Shown here: piece after piece, positions 37,194-45,673 of the stretch
Layout: each line of letters starts with the position of its first letter
How positions within the stretch are numbered: position 1 is the stretch's first letter
Assembly (NCBI GenBank): GCA_913042175.1
Contig: CAJWIX010000008.1
Location: 1 to 45,673, forward strand
Source: an uncultured Flavobacteriales bacterium
GTDB taxonomy: Bacteria > Bacteroidota > Bacteroidia > Flavobacteriales_D > Parvicellaceae
DNA: 45,673 nucleotides
Reading direction: 5' to 3'
Made by a program: the position numbers and the translations under genes
The notes under the pieces: model-generated
The model's input: only the letters and a program-made list of their open reading frames with translations
What the model was told of the DNA's origin: nothing
Databases searched by the model: none

Positions 37194-37847
37194 ATGAGTG
37201 AACTCACAAAAAGGATATTCTTTGGTGCAATCTATGTCGTAATAATGTGGTTTGGAACTGCTTATTCCGAAACTACTTTTAGCCTACTTTTCCTTTTTCT
37301 TGGAATAGGAGGACTATATGAAATGTGGAAACTAAGAAAAGGCAAAAGTAAATTAGTCGCATTTTTATTTGTCTTAACTCCTTTCATCGTTGTACAGCTT
37401 TTTGGCATGACAGACCATAATTATCCCGAAAAAGAATTTAATCCATCCATAATTCTTTTAATGTTTGTTCTAACATGGACTTTTGATTCTTTCGCTTATT
37501 TAATTGGTAAAAAGTTTGGAAAAACTAAAATTCTACCCAACATATCACCAAAAAAGTCCTGGGAAGGATTTGCTGGTGGTCTATTCTTTAGCATTATTGC
37601 AAGTAGTGTATTGTACTTTGCTTTCAGCAAATATTTTGATAATATTTCTAACACAGCATATATACTCATCAGCATAGTATTACCATTCACTGCAACTACA
37701 GGAGACTTTATTGAATCATATTATAAAAGAAAAGCAGGAGTAAAAGATTCTGGTAAAATAATGCCGGGACATGGTGGAATTTTAGATAGAATGGATGCGT
37801 TTCTAATAACAATTCCCGTTATTTACATAATAATTAATTTAACTTAA
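37194..37847 (+). CDS. cdsA: Phosphatidate cytidylyltransferase
   Basis: Hydrophobic; SPKKSWEGFAGGL; GDFIESYYKRKAGVKDSGKIMPGHGGILDRMD. Confidence 0.93.
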   Translation: MSELTKRIFFGAIYVVIMWFGTAYSETTFSLLFLFLGIGGLYEMWKLRKGKSKLVAFLFVLTPFIVVQLFGMTDHNYPEKEFNPSIILLMFVLTWTFDSFAYLIGKKFGKTKILPNISPKKSWEGFAGGLFFSIIASSVLYFAFSKYFDNISNTAYILISIVLPFTATTGDFIESYYKRKAGVKDSGKIMPGHGGILDRMDAFLITIPVIYIIINLT

Positions 37848-38503
37848 TGAAGATACATAGAGAAGGATTTCCTACAATAATTATTGTCTGCATTTTACTT
37901 TCAGCTATAAATTGGCTTAATATTTACTTTACTCCTTTCACATTATTGCATATAATTATTGCCGTAATTTCTGTTGTTTTTCTATTCCTAATATTCTATT
38001 TTTTTAGAGTTCCCAATCGTGTTGTAAATCTTGATGACAATAAAATTATTGCTCCAAGTGATGGAAAATTGGTTGTTATTGAGAAGGTCTTTGAGTCAGA
38101 ATACCTAAATGAAGAATGTACTCAACTAAGTATTTTCATGTCTCCTTTAAATGTACACAAACAGTGGTACCCAGTAAATGGAAAAGTTATTTACAGTAAA
38201 TATCACCCTGGAAAATATCTTGTGGCATGGCACCCTAAATCAAGTACTGAAAACGAAAGAACTACCATAGTGATTAATGCTAAAGTAAATGACGTTAAAG
38301 TTTTATACAGACAGATTGCTGGAGCTGTTGCAAGAAGAATTTGCAATTATGCCAAAGAAGATACTGATGTAAAACAAAACCAAGAAGCAGGATTTATAAA
38401 GTTTGGCTCTAGGATTGATGTGCTTGTTCCCATTAGTGCCTCTATCAAGGTAAGTCTAAATGATAAGATAGTTGGTGGTGAAACTATTTTAGCCACTATC
38501 TAG
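37847..38503 (+). CDS. psd: Phosphatidylserine decarboxylase family protein
   Basis: IIAPSDGKLVVIE; SIFMSPLNVHKQWYPVNGKV; KFGSRIDVLVP (GS pyruvoyl cleavage site). Confidence 0.92.
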   Translation: MKIHREGFPTIIIVCILLSAINWLNIYFTPFTLLHIIIAVISVVFLFLIFYFFRVPNRVVNLDDNKIIAPSDGKLVVIEKVFESEYLNEECTQLSIFMSPLNVHKQWYPVNGKVIYSKYHPGKYLVAWHPKSSTENERTTIVINAKVNDVKVLYRQIAGAVARRICNYAKEDTDVKQNQEAGFIKFGSRIDVLVPISASIKVSLNDKIVGGETILATI

Positions 38504-38512
38504 ATTTGTTTA

Positions 38513-38534
38513 TTTAAAATGAAACTATTTTAAA
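38513..38534 (+). terminator. AT-only stem-loop after psd (possible operon end)
   Basis: TTTAAAAT-GAAACT-ATTTTAAA, perfect 8-bp arms, 6-nt loop, 10 nt after the psd stop; no clean U-tract. Confidence 0.35.
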
Positions 38535-38562
38535 ATCAATCCGTAATTATTAACATTTTTTA

Positions 38563-38570
38563 TATTTTTG
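38563..38570 (+). promoter_or_regulatory. -7 box TATTTTTG for the poly-Lys/Cys microprotein
   Basis: Exact TAnnTTTG 21 nt upstream of ATG 38592. Confidence 0.5.
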
Positions 38571-38591
38571 AACAATTAACAGATTTAAACG

Positions 38592-38816
38592 ATGAAAAAA
38601 TTATTACTGGCATTTTCTTTGATAGCAATTTTTGGATTAGGAATAACTGCTGCAAGTTTCACTCTTCCTGAAAACACTTCTACTGTTGAGCTTAATGACG
38701 GAGATGGTGATAAGAAGAAGAAAAAGAAAAAGAAGAAGAAAAAAAGTGATGCTTGTTGTGCCAAAGGTGATAATGCAAAAAAATCTTGTTGCAAAAAACC
38801 TTCTGCTAACTCTTAA
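38592..38816 (+). CDS. Small secreted poly-lysine / double Cys-Cys protein, unknown function
   Basis: Signal peptide MKKLLLAFSLIAIFGLGITAASF; acidic DGDGD; 11 consecutive Lys; DACCAKGDNAKKSCCKKPSANS; own TATTTTTG box upstream. Confidence 0.7.
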   Translation: MKKLLLAFSLIAIFGLGITAASFTLPENTSTVELNDGDGDKKKKKKKKKKKSDACCAKGDNAKKSCCKKPSANS

Positions 38817-39963
38817 TTTCAGCAGCCCACTTTCTAATTAATGGTGAACACCTATATCTATCTTCATGGTAAATGTTGTATAGTTCATCAAGTTTTTGCT
38901 CGCACCAGTCAAATCCCTTTTCTCTACCCCAACTAATTAATCCTTTAGGATAATTAACCCCTTTCATCATAGCTAATTCAATATCCTTTTCAGATGCTAT
39001 GTTTAGAAATAATGCATCAACTGCTTCATTAATTAGCATTACTAAAACTCGTTCAAAAATTTCAACTGACTGATCATTGGATATACTGCTTTTTACATCC
39101 AAATCAGATTCATAATTGTAGTAACCTCTACCTGTTTTCCTACCTAACCAACCTGCTTCAGCATGTTGCTTTTGAGTAAAAGAGGGTTTATATCTTGGAT
39201 CATAGTAAAATGCTTTAAAAACGGAAGCAGTTACTGCATAGTTCACATCATTACCTATAAAATCCATTAACTCAAAAGGTCCCATCTTGAATCCACCTAT
39301 TGATTTAATGGCTTCATCAATGCTTTTAAAATCTGCCATTCCCTCTTCATAGATTCTCAGCGCTTCACCATAAAAAGGTCTTGCTATTCGATTCACAATA
39401 AAACCTGGTGTATCTTTTGCCACTACTGGAGTCTTTTTCCAAGAATTAAGTAAATCTAAAGTGTGTTCTACTAATGACGAATCAGTCTGTAGAGCTGGTA
39501 TCACCTCCACCAAAGGCATAAGAGGAGCTGGATTAAAAAAATGAATTCCAATAAATCTGGATGATTTTTCACAAGAAGAAGCAAGATCTGTAACAGAAAG
39601 AGAGGAAGTATTAGTAGCAAGAATACAATCTTCTGGTACAATAGACTCAAGACTAGAAAATAATTTCTTTTTGATATCAATATCCTCTACAATAGCCTCA
39701 ATAACAAGGTCTGTACTGTGGAATTGATTTAAATCGTCTACAATCGTAATCAAACTTAAAATATCATTCCTTTTATCATTTGATATTCTTTCTTTTTCAA
39801 CCAATCGGTCTAGTATTGAGGATAGCTTATCTAAAGCGCTTATTGCCGCACTCTTTTGCTGATCAAACAATGTAACTTTACATCCAGCTGTTGCTGCAAC
39901 TTGTGCAATGCCCGCACCCATAGAGCCTGCTCCTATAACTCCAATATGTTCTGTTTTTCTCAT
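38806..39963 (-). CDS. 3-hydroxyacyl-CoA / 3-hydroxybutyryl-CoA dehydrogenase
   Basis: IGVIGAGSMGAGIAQVAATAGCKV; NTSSLSVTDLA; GIHFFNPAPLMPLVEVI; DTPGFIVNRIARPFYGEA. Confidence 0.92.
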   Translation of the reverse strand: MRKTEHIGVIGAGSMGAGIAQVAATAGCKVTLFDQQKSAAISALDKLSSILDRLVEKERISNDKRNDILSLITIVDDLNQFHSTDLVIEAIVEDIDIKKKLFSSLESIVPEDCILATNTSSLSVTDLASSCEKSSRFIGIHFFNPAPLMPLVEVIPALQTDSSLVEHTLDLLNSWKKTPVVAKDTPGFIVNRIARPFYGEALRIYEEGMADFKSIDEAIKSIGGFKMGPFELMDFIGNDVNYAVTASVFKAFYYDPRYKPSFTQKQHAEAGWLGRKTGRGYYNYESDLDVKSSISNDQSVEIFERVLVMLINEAVDALFLNIASEKDIELAMMKGVNYPKGLISWGREKGFDWCEQKLDELYNIYHEDRYRCSPLIRKWAAEIKS

Positions 39964-39987
39964 GATTATTGTATTAGATATATTGAA

Positions 39988-41214
39988 CTATTCAAAATCT
40001 GGATATAATAAATACTTTTTTCTAAGCACTTTAAACTCTTTCAATTCATTTTGATATGTCTCTCTAATCTGAGATGCATTAGCACCACCCTTAATGAGAT
40101 TCATTAATTTATCTGAACCCGCTAACAAATTGAAAAAATTATTTTTATTAAAAAATGTTGGGTCATCTCCAAATGTATGAAAAGTTTCTACTAACCAATT
40201 AAAATTTAAATGCTTGACCATTGATAATGAATCTTCATTTAAATCATAAAACTTTTGACCAAAACATTTTTCACCTTGATGTTTTGGGTGTTTTGCTCCA
40301 AACATTGACTTAGGGGTGAAATTAAAAGAATATTTTTTTAAGTAAGGAGCGCCATAGACCTGAAAAGGAAATGAAGTTCCCCTTCCTACACTAACATTAG
40401 TCCCTTCAAAAAAGCACAGTGAAGGGTACAAGTAAACGCTTTTCATGTTGGGTAAATTTGGTGATGGAGGAATGGGTAATTTATATTTCATTGAATGGTC
40501 ATAATTTTCACATGTGATGATTTTTAATTTACAATGTAGACTATCATTCAACCACTTTTCTCCATTAATCATTGAGGCATATTCCCCTATAGTTAGTCCA
40601 TGCACAACAGGTATGGGATGCATCCCAATGAAGGACTTATACTTAGTCTCTAAAATTGGACCATCTACATAAAAACCATTTGGATTAGGCCTGTCAAAAA
40701 CATATAATGGAATATCATTTTCAGCACAAGCTTCCATCACATAATGAAGTGTACTTATATAAGTGTAAAATCTTGCACCAACATCTTGAAGATCAAATAA
40801 CATTATATCTACATCTTTAAGTAATTCTTTACTGGGTTTTCTCTTTGCCTTTCCATAAAGAGAATATATGGGCAAACCTGTTTGAAGGTCAAATTCATCC
40901 TTTACCTTCTCTCCTGCATCACTTTTACCTCTAAAACCGTGCTCTGGTGAAAAAACTTTTTGAACGTTTACTCCTTCATTCAATAAAACATCTACAAGAT
41001 GTTCCTTTTTTATTATTGTTGTTTGATTAGCTACAATAGCAATATTCTTATTTTTTAAATCTGAAATGTATTGATCTAATCTCTCTGCACCTGTAACAAT
41101 ACTTGAATTTTGAGCATAAGTAGAACATAAAACACCAACAGTACAACATAAAATTGCAAGGCATAATTTTTTTAAAAAAATAAAATGACCATGTTTGTAA
41201 TGAAAAATCATCAT
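39988..41214 (-). CDS. DUF1343 protein, likely exo-beta-N-acetylmuramidase NamZ-like
   Basis: VFSPEHGFRGKSDAGEKV; LFDLQDVGARFYTYISTLHYVMEA; FDRPNPNGFYVDGP; signal peptide. Confidence 0.85.
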   Translation of the reverse strand: MMIFHYKHGHFIFLKKLCLAILCCTVGVLCSTYAQNSSIVTGAERLDQYISDLKNKNIAIVANQTTIIKKEHLVDVLLNEGVNVQKVFSPEHGFRGKSDAGEKVKDEFDLQTGLPIYSLYGKAKRKPSKELLKDVDIMLFDLQDVGARFYTYISTLHYVMEACAENDIPLYVFDRPNPNGFYVDGPILETKYKSFIGMHPIPVVHGLTIGEYASMINGEKWLNDSLHCKLKIITCENYDHSMKYKLPIPPSPNLPNMKSVYLYPSLCFFEGTNVSVGRGTSFPFQVYGAPYLKKYSFNFTPKSMFGAKHPKHQGEKCFGQKFYDLNEDSLSMVKHLNFNWLVETFHTFGDDPTFFNKNNFFNLLAGSDKLMNLIKGGANASQIRETYQNELKEFKVLRKKYLLYPDFE

Positions 41215-41233
41215 AATACAAATTAACTAAAAT

Positions 41234-42751
41234 TTGAACGTTGAATTCTTTATAGCAAAAAGAATGCTAAAAAATAAAAAGCATTCAAAAAACTTTTCAA
41301 GCGCTATCGTTTTAATATCAATATTAGGTATTGTCTTAGGTGTTAGTGTGATGATTTTAACTATTAGTGTTGCAGAGGGTTTCCAAAAAGAAATTAAAAA
41401 TAAATTAATGGGGTTTGGAAGCCATATTCAAATTGAAAATCTTCAATTAAGCAACAGTAATGAAACTAGCCCTATAATTAGACTAGGTCATAATATTGAT
41501 TCCTTAGAAAAAGATGATAACATCATAGCATTTAGTCCTTACATCCTAAAATCATCCATTATACAACATAATAGAAACGATCAAGATTATGAAATTACAG
41601 GTGTAGTTTTTAAAGGAGTTAACCAATCATCTCACTTTCTTCAAAAATATTTGACAGAGGGAGTTATTCCGAATTACAGTACTGAAAGTGACTCCATAAT
41701 TTTATCGAGAAACATGGTTAAAAAACTACAAATAAATATAGGAGCAAAAATAAGTGCCTTTTTTATTACAAATGGAAAACCAAAACAGCGCAATTACATT
41801 CTTGCAGGTATTTATGAGACTGGACTTGATAAAATTGATGATCAATATGGTTTTATTGATATTAAGCAATTAATAAAACTCAATAAATGGGGCTTTAAAA
41901 TAAAAGCATTGTCAAATTTTACAAATGATTCTATTTTAAAACTTGATTTAATATCGAAATCAAATAATGGAGAGGTTTTGTATGCTTTACCAAATGGAGA
42001 AGTCTCTGATAAAAAAGAACATTATTTCAACATTAAAAAAGATTCATCCTTTTTTATAATTGGCTACGAGATAGATAATAAAGTTGATAAAAACCTGATT
42101 AGTTTACCAGATACGCTTCTAATAAATATTAATCATCTTGATAAAGAAATTAGCTTCGATAATATTGAAGGAAGTGGTCAATTCTATACAGGCGGATATG
42201 AAGTAAGTCTAAAAAACTACCAAAATGCATCTGTAACACTAGAAACAATCAAAAATCATTTTGGTCCAGAGTACTACATCACTTCTATTGAAGAAAGGTT
42301 TATAGATTTATTTTCATGGTTAAACTTAATTTACCAAAACGTATATATCATCATATTACTTATGGTTGGTGTTGCTATTATAAACATGTCAACAGCTCTC
42401 TTGGTTTTAATAGTAGAGAAAACAAAAATGATTGGCATTTTAAAATCAATGGGGATTTCAAATAAATCTCTAAGAAAAGTATTTGTTTATCATGGTGGAA
42501 TCCTACTATTTATTGGGTTTGCTGGAGGAAATATTCTTGCGTTTAGCATTATGCTGCTACAAAATAAATATCAATTGCTGTCTTTACCTAAAGAAAATTA
42601 CTACTTAGATTCCGTTCCCATGCACTTCCCTATGACAGATATCATTATTTTAAATAGTATAGCATTCATAGTTTGTTTTATTGCTATGATTTTGCCTTCC
42701 CTATTAAGTGCTAGAATTTCTCCAATAAAGGCGATTAATACTGAAATTTAA
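41234..42751 (+). CDS. ABC transporter permease, LolC/LolE/FtsX-like
   Basis: N-terminal TM with SILGIVLGVSVMILTISVAEGFQKEIKNKLMGFGSHI; C-terminal FtsX block (IILLMVGVAIINMSTALLVLIVEKTKMIGILKSMGISN); TTG start. Confidence 0.87.
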   Translation: MNVEFFIAKRMLKNKKHSKNFSSAIVLISILGIVLGVSVMILTISVAEGFQKEIKNKLMGFGSHIQIENLQLSNSNETSPIIRLGHNIDSLEKDDNIIAFSPYILKSSIIQHNRNDQDYEITGVVFKGVNQSSHFLQKYLTEGVIPNYSTESDSIILSRNMVKKLQINIGAKISAFFITNGKPKQRNYILAGIYETGLDKIDDQYGFIDIKQLIKLNKWGFKIKALSNFTNDSILKLDLISKSNNGEVLYALPNGEVSDKKEHYFNIKKDSSFFIIGYEIDNKVDKNLISLPDTLLININHLDKEISFDNIEGSGQFYTGGYEVSLKNYQNASVTLETIKNHFGPEYYITSIEERFIDLFSWLNLIYQNVYIIILLMVGVAIINMSTALLVLIVEKTKMIGILKSMGISNKSLRKVFVYHGGILLFIGFAGGNILAFSIMLLQNKYQLLSLPKENYYLDSVPMHFPMTDIIILNSIAFIVCFIAMILPSLLSARISPIKAINTEI

Positions 42752-43956
42752 TGTAGTAATGAAATGGCATTTTTAATTCTGCCTATAGCTTCTTTAAGCT
42801 CTTCCATAGAAGCTGCATAAGAAATTCTAATGCAATTTGGAGAACCAAATGCATTTCCTGTAACTAAAGCCACTTTTGCTTCTTCCAATAAGAATAAACA
42901 AAGTTCATCGGCATTAGTAATTTTATTGCCCTTAAATTCTTTTCCAAAAAAAGCACTTACGTCAGGGAACAAATAAAAAGCACCCTCCGGTTCATTGATG
43001 TTGAAACCAGAGATACTTCTTAACTCTTTAATCATATAATTTCGCCTTTCTAAAAAAGCATTTTTCATTGGAATAACTACTTTAGGGTCTTCACTAACAG
43101 CTGCCAGAGCAGCACGTTGAGATATACTTGATGCCCCTGAAGTAAACTGCCCTTGTATTTTAGTACATGCACTGGCAATCCAATTTGGCGCTCCTATGTA
43201 ACCTAATCTCCAACCTGTCATTGCAAATGACTTAGACACCCCATTAACAGTAACTACTTGATTATACATATCATCAAAAGCAGCCATAGAAAAGTAAGAA
43301 TTGGTAAAATTAATATGCTCATAAATCTCATCGCTTATTACTACAATAGAAGGATGGGATTTCAGCACATCTGCTAACCCTCTAAGCTCTTCTTTAGTAT
43401 AGACACTTCCAGATGGATTACAAGGAGAACTGTAAATCATCAATTTAGTTTTAGTGTTTATAGCAGCTTTCAATTGATCGGGCGTAATTTTAAAATCGTT
43501 TTCAATACTTGTTTCTATCCCAACTGGCACACCCTCTGCCATTTTTACAATTTCTTCATAGCTTACCCAATAAGGAGCAGGAATAATCACTTCATCTCCA
43601 GGGTTTATAAGGCTTAATACCACATTTGCAATGGATTGTTTAGCACCTGTAGAAACAACAATTTGATCTTTAGAGTAATTGATATTATTATCCCTTTTAA
43701 ATTTAGCGCTTATCGCCATTCTTAAATCTTCATAGCCATTTACAGCCATGTATTTAGAATAGTTTTGATCTATTCCTTCCTTTGCAGCTTGCTTGATGAA
43801 ATCAGGTGTATTAAAATCAGGTTCACCTAAACTTAAACTTATTACATCAATTCCTTGAGCTTTTAATTCTCTACTCTTTCTTGCCATAGCTATTGTAGCT
43901 GATTCTGAAAGATTTTTGACTCTATCTGAAAGAAGATTTATCGCAGTTGTTTCCAT
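42748..43956 (-). CDS. Pyridoxal-phosphate aminotransferase class I (aspartate aminotransferase-like)
   Basis: SLGEPDFNTPDFIK; SSPCNPSGSVYTKEEL; GVSKSFAMTGWRLGY. Confidence 0.92.
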   Translation of the reverse strand: METTAINLLSDRVKNLSESATIAMARKSRELKAQGIDVISLSLGEPDFNTPDFIKQAAKEGIDQNYSKYMAVNGYEDLRMAISAKFKRDNNINYSKDQIVVSTGAKQSIANVVLSLINPGDEVIIPAPYWVSYEEIVKMAEGVPVGIETSIENDFKITPDQLKAAINTKTKLMIYSSPCNPSGSVYTKEELRGLADVLKSHPSIVVISDEIYEHINFTNSYFSMAAFDDMYNQVVTVNGVSKSFAMTGWRLGYIGAPNWIASACTKIQGQFTSGASSISQRAALAAVSEDPKVVIPMKNAFLERRNYMIKELRSISGFNINEPEGAFYLFPDVSAFFGKEFKGNKITNADELCLFLLEEAKVALVTGNAFGSPNCIRISYAASMEELKEAIGRIKNAISLLH

Positions 43957-43960
43957 GGCG

Positions 43961-43968
43961 CAAAATTA
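43961..43968 (-). promoter_or_regulatory. -7 box TAATTTTG for the aminotransferase gene
   Basis: Exact TAnnTTTG on the minus strand ending 4 nt before the ATG at 43956. Confidence 0.55.
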
Positions 43969-44072
43969 ATTATTTGCATAGGTTAACTCTATTTTTAATT
44001 AAAAGAAATCAACACTTTTTTAACTTTTGTAACATTAGAAACATAAATTCGTTTTAAATTAAAATTTTCATC

Positions 44073-44591
44073 ATGAAAGATGTGCTTATTCTACTGATTC
44101 CATTAGCAGGTATGCTGCTTATAACATATTTGCTTTTGCAGCATTTTTTCAATAAACAATTAAAAGAGAGTGAGAAGGAATTAGTCAACCAAAAGGCTAA
44201 GTCTTACTTGCCATTAAAAATTCAAGCTTATGAAAGAGCTATTCTATTTTTAGAACGAATTGACCCAAACAATTTAATAATAAGAATACATAAGCCAACT
44301 ATGAATGCATCAAAACTGCATCTAGAAATTCTAAAACAAATAAGAGAAGAGTATAACCATAATATGTCACAACAAATATATATTAGCCCAAAATCATGGG
44401 CAGAACTTATTAAGGGGAAAGAAGAAACCATTCAAATTGCCAACACTGCATTTGGTCAACTTAAGAATGATGCCAACGCAATTGAATTGAGTACAAAAAT
44501 ATTTGAAATAATTGCAAAATTACCCCACAACCCCGCTGCTCAAGCAAGGAAATTAATAATTAGAGAATTTCAAAAAGGAGTCCTAAAATAA
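44073..44591 (+). CDS. Conserved Bacteroidota-type protein with one N-terminal TM helix, unknown function
   Basis: Single hydrophobic N-terminal segment then charged soluble domain; coding-like and independent of neighbours. Confidence 0.65.
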   Translation: MKDVLILLIPLAGMLLITYLLLQHFFNKQLKESEKELVNQKAKSYLPLKIQAYERAILFLERIDPNNLIIRIHKPTMNASKLHLEILKQIREEYNHNMSQQIYISPKSWAELIKGKEETIQIANTAFGQLKNDANAIELSTKIFEIIAKLPHNPAAQARKLIIREFQKGVLK

Positions 44592-44592
44592 A

Positions 44593-45673
44593 TTAGGGAG
44601 CAAGTACTGGCTCAGGTTTATTTTCAACTTCTTTAACAGGCTCATCAACATGTCTTTCTGTAATGATATTCATTTCATCAATTAAATGTGAAGCCCCTGC
44701 ATATTTGTCTATAATAAACAAAGTATATCTTACATCTACAGAAATAGTTCGCTGAATATTAGGCTCAAAATAAATATCTCCACTCATGGCTTCCCAGTTG
44801 CCATCAAATGCTGTACCTATTAACTCTCCATAAGCATTAATTACTGGGCTACCAGAATTACCTCCAGTTATATCATTGTTTGAAAGAAAACCAACTGGCA
44901 ATTTACCATCTTCTTTTCTTGCATATGGACCAAAATCTTTAGCGTTATATAAATCTTTTAGACGTTGAGGAACATAAAACTCATGATTCTTATCATCCGT
45001 TTTAACCTCTTTTTGCATAACACCCTCTAATGTAGTGTAGAAGTCATAATGAACAGCATCAGCAGGGTCATATGGCAACACATTTCCATAGGTAAAACGC
45101 ATGGTTGAATTAGCATCGGATGCTTTGTTCATTCCCATTTTTTGCAGACCATCTACAAATAACCTCATTCCCTTATTATAATCGTTATCAAAAGCCATTT
45201 TGGGCATCATGATATCCTGTCTGTAAGTTTTAATGAATTCTCTCTGTAGTATGAAAAATAAATCTTTTTCTAATTTTTTTATGGAATTAGTTTTATTTAA
45301 TCTTTCTTCAAAATTTTGGTAGGATAACCACCATGAACTTTTTGCAAAAGCCATATCAGCTAATTTTGAGAAGTCTCCTTTAAGTTTCTTTCCCATACCG
45401 TTGAAAACTGGAGGATGAAACTCACTAGGGACATCATGATAATATAAAGTCAGTACAGCTTCAAAAATATTTTTACCAATAGTTGGATTATAGTCTTTGA
45501 AAAATTCCTTTGCCTTGGATAGTAATTCTTTTTTTGCTTCTTCTATGCCATCACCGCTTTTGAGAGCATTATAATAGGCTGATCTTTCACCCATATTTCT
45601 CATCACAAAAATCAGCTCCTCAGATCCAGCTATAGCTTCCTGAAAATACACATTAGGAATGGTGTATTTAGAT
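44593..45673 (-). CDS. S46 family dipeptidyl-peptidase (DPP7-like), 5' truncated by window end
   Basis: TGGNSGSPVINAYGELIGTAFDGNWEAMSGDIYFEPNIQRTISVDVRYTLFIIDKYAGASHLI; frame remains open to 45673 (SKYTIPNVYFQE). Confidence 0.9.
   Translation of the reverse strand, partial: SKYTIPNVYFQEAIAGSEELIFVMRNMGERSAYYNALKSGDGIEEAKKELLSKAKEFFKDYNPTIGKNIFEAVLTLYYHDVPSEFHPPVFNGMGKKLKGDFSKLADMAFAKSSWWLSYQNFEERLNKTNSIKKLEKDLFFILQREFIKTYRQDIMMPKMAFDNDYNKGMRLFVDGLQKMGMNKASDANSTMRFTYGNVLPYDPADAVHYDFYTTLEGVMQKEVKTDDKNHEFYVPQRLKDLYNAKDFGPYARKEDGKLPVGFLSNNDITGGNSGSPVINAYGELIGTAFDGNWEAMSGDIYFEPNIQRTISVDVRYTLFIIDKYAGASHLIDEMNIITERHVDEPVKEVENKPEPVLAP

Noticed and set aside
38585-38794. Poly-Phe minus-strand ORF opposite the poly-Lys gene
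   Set aside because: Antisense reading of the AAA/AAG tract; the plus-strand ORF has signal peptide, promoter and Cys motif.

Overview
Low-GC, gene-dense bacterial chromosome segment. Gene content, TAnnTTTG promoter boxes, weak Shine-Dalgarno signals, a T9SS sorting domain, DUF5606/DUF3822, GWxTD and S46 families point to Bacteroidota (Flavobacteriales-like). Most of the window is housekeeping: cysteine/CBS synthase, aroB-aroA, rlmB, tyrS, ltaE, holA, fused E1 dehydrogenase, rsmD-coaD, pyrE, birA, rsfS-ftsH-cdsA-psd, 3-hydroxyacyl-CoA dehydrogenase, NamZ/DUF1343, LolC/E-like permease, aspartate aminotransferase and a DPP7-like S46 peptidase cut by the window end. Accessory or less understood content includes two subtilases (one a T9SS cargo with nine Cys/Trp repeats), a tandem FKBP pair, an orphan HsdR-N-like nuclease domain, a LuxE-like mini acyl-adenylase, a membrane protein with a probable embedded PDZ domain, a thioredoxin-fold protein lacking CXXC, and a tiny secreted poly-Lys/CC-CC protein. 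I saw no tRNA, rRNA, CRISPR array or mobile element. I did not find a clear new multigene system. The best leads are the poly-Lys/Cys microprotein (38592-38816), a 15/16-bp inverted repeat near tyrS (12730-12783), promoter boxes embedded in dyads, apparently leaderless promoters, and an unlisted 32-codon ORF at 356-454.
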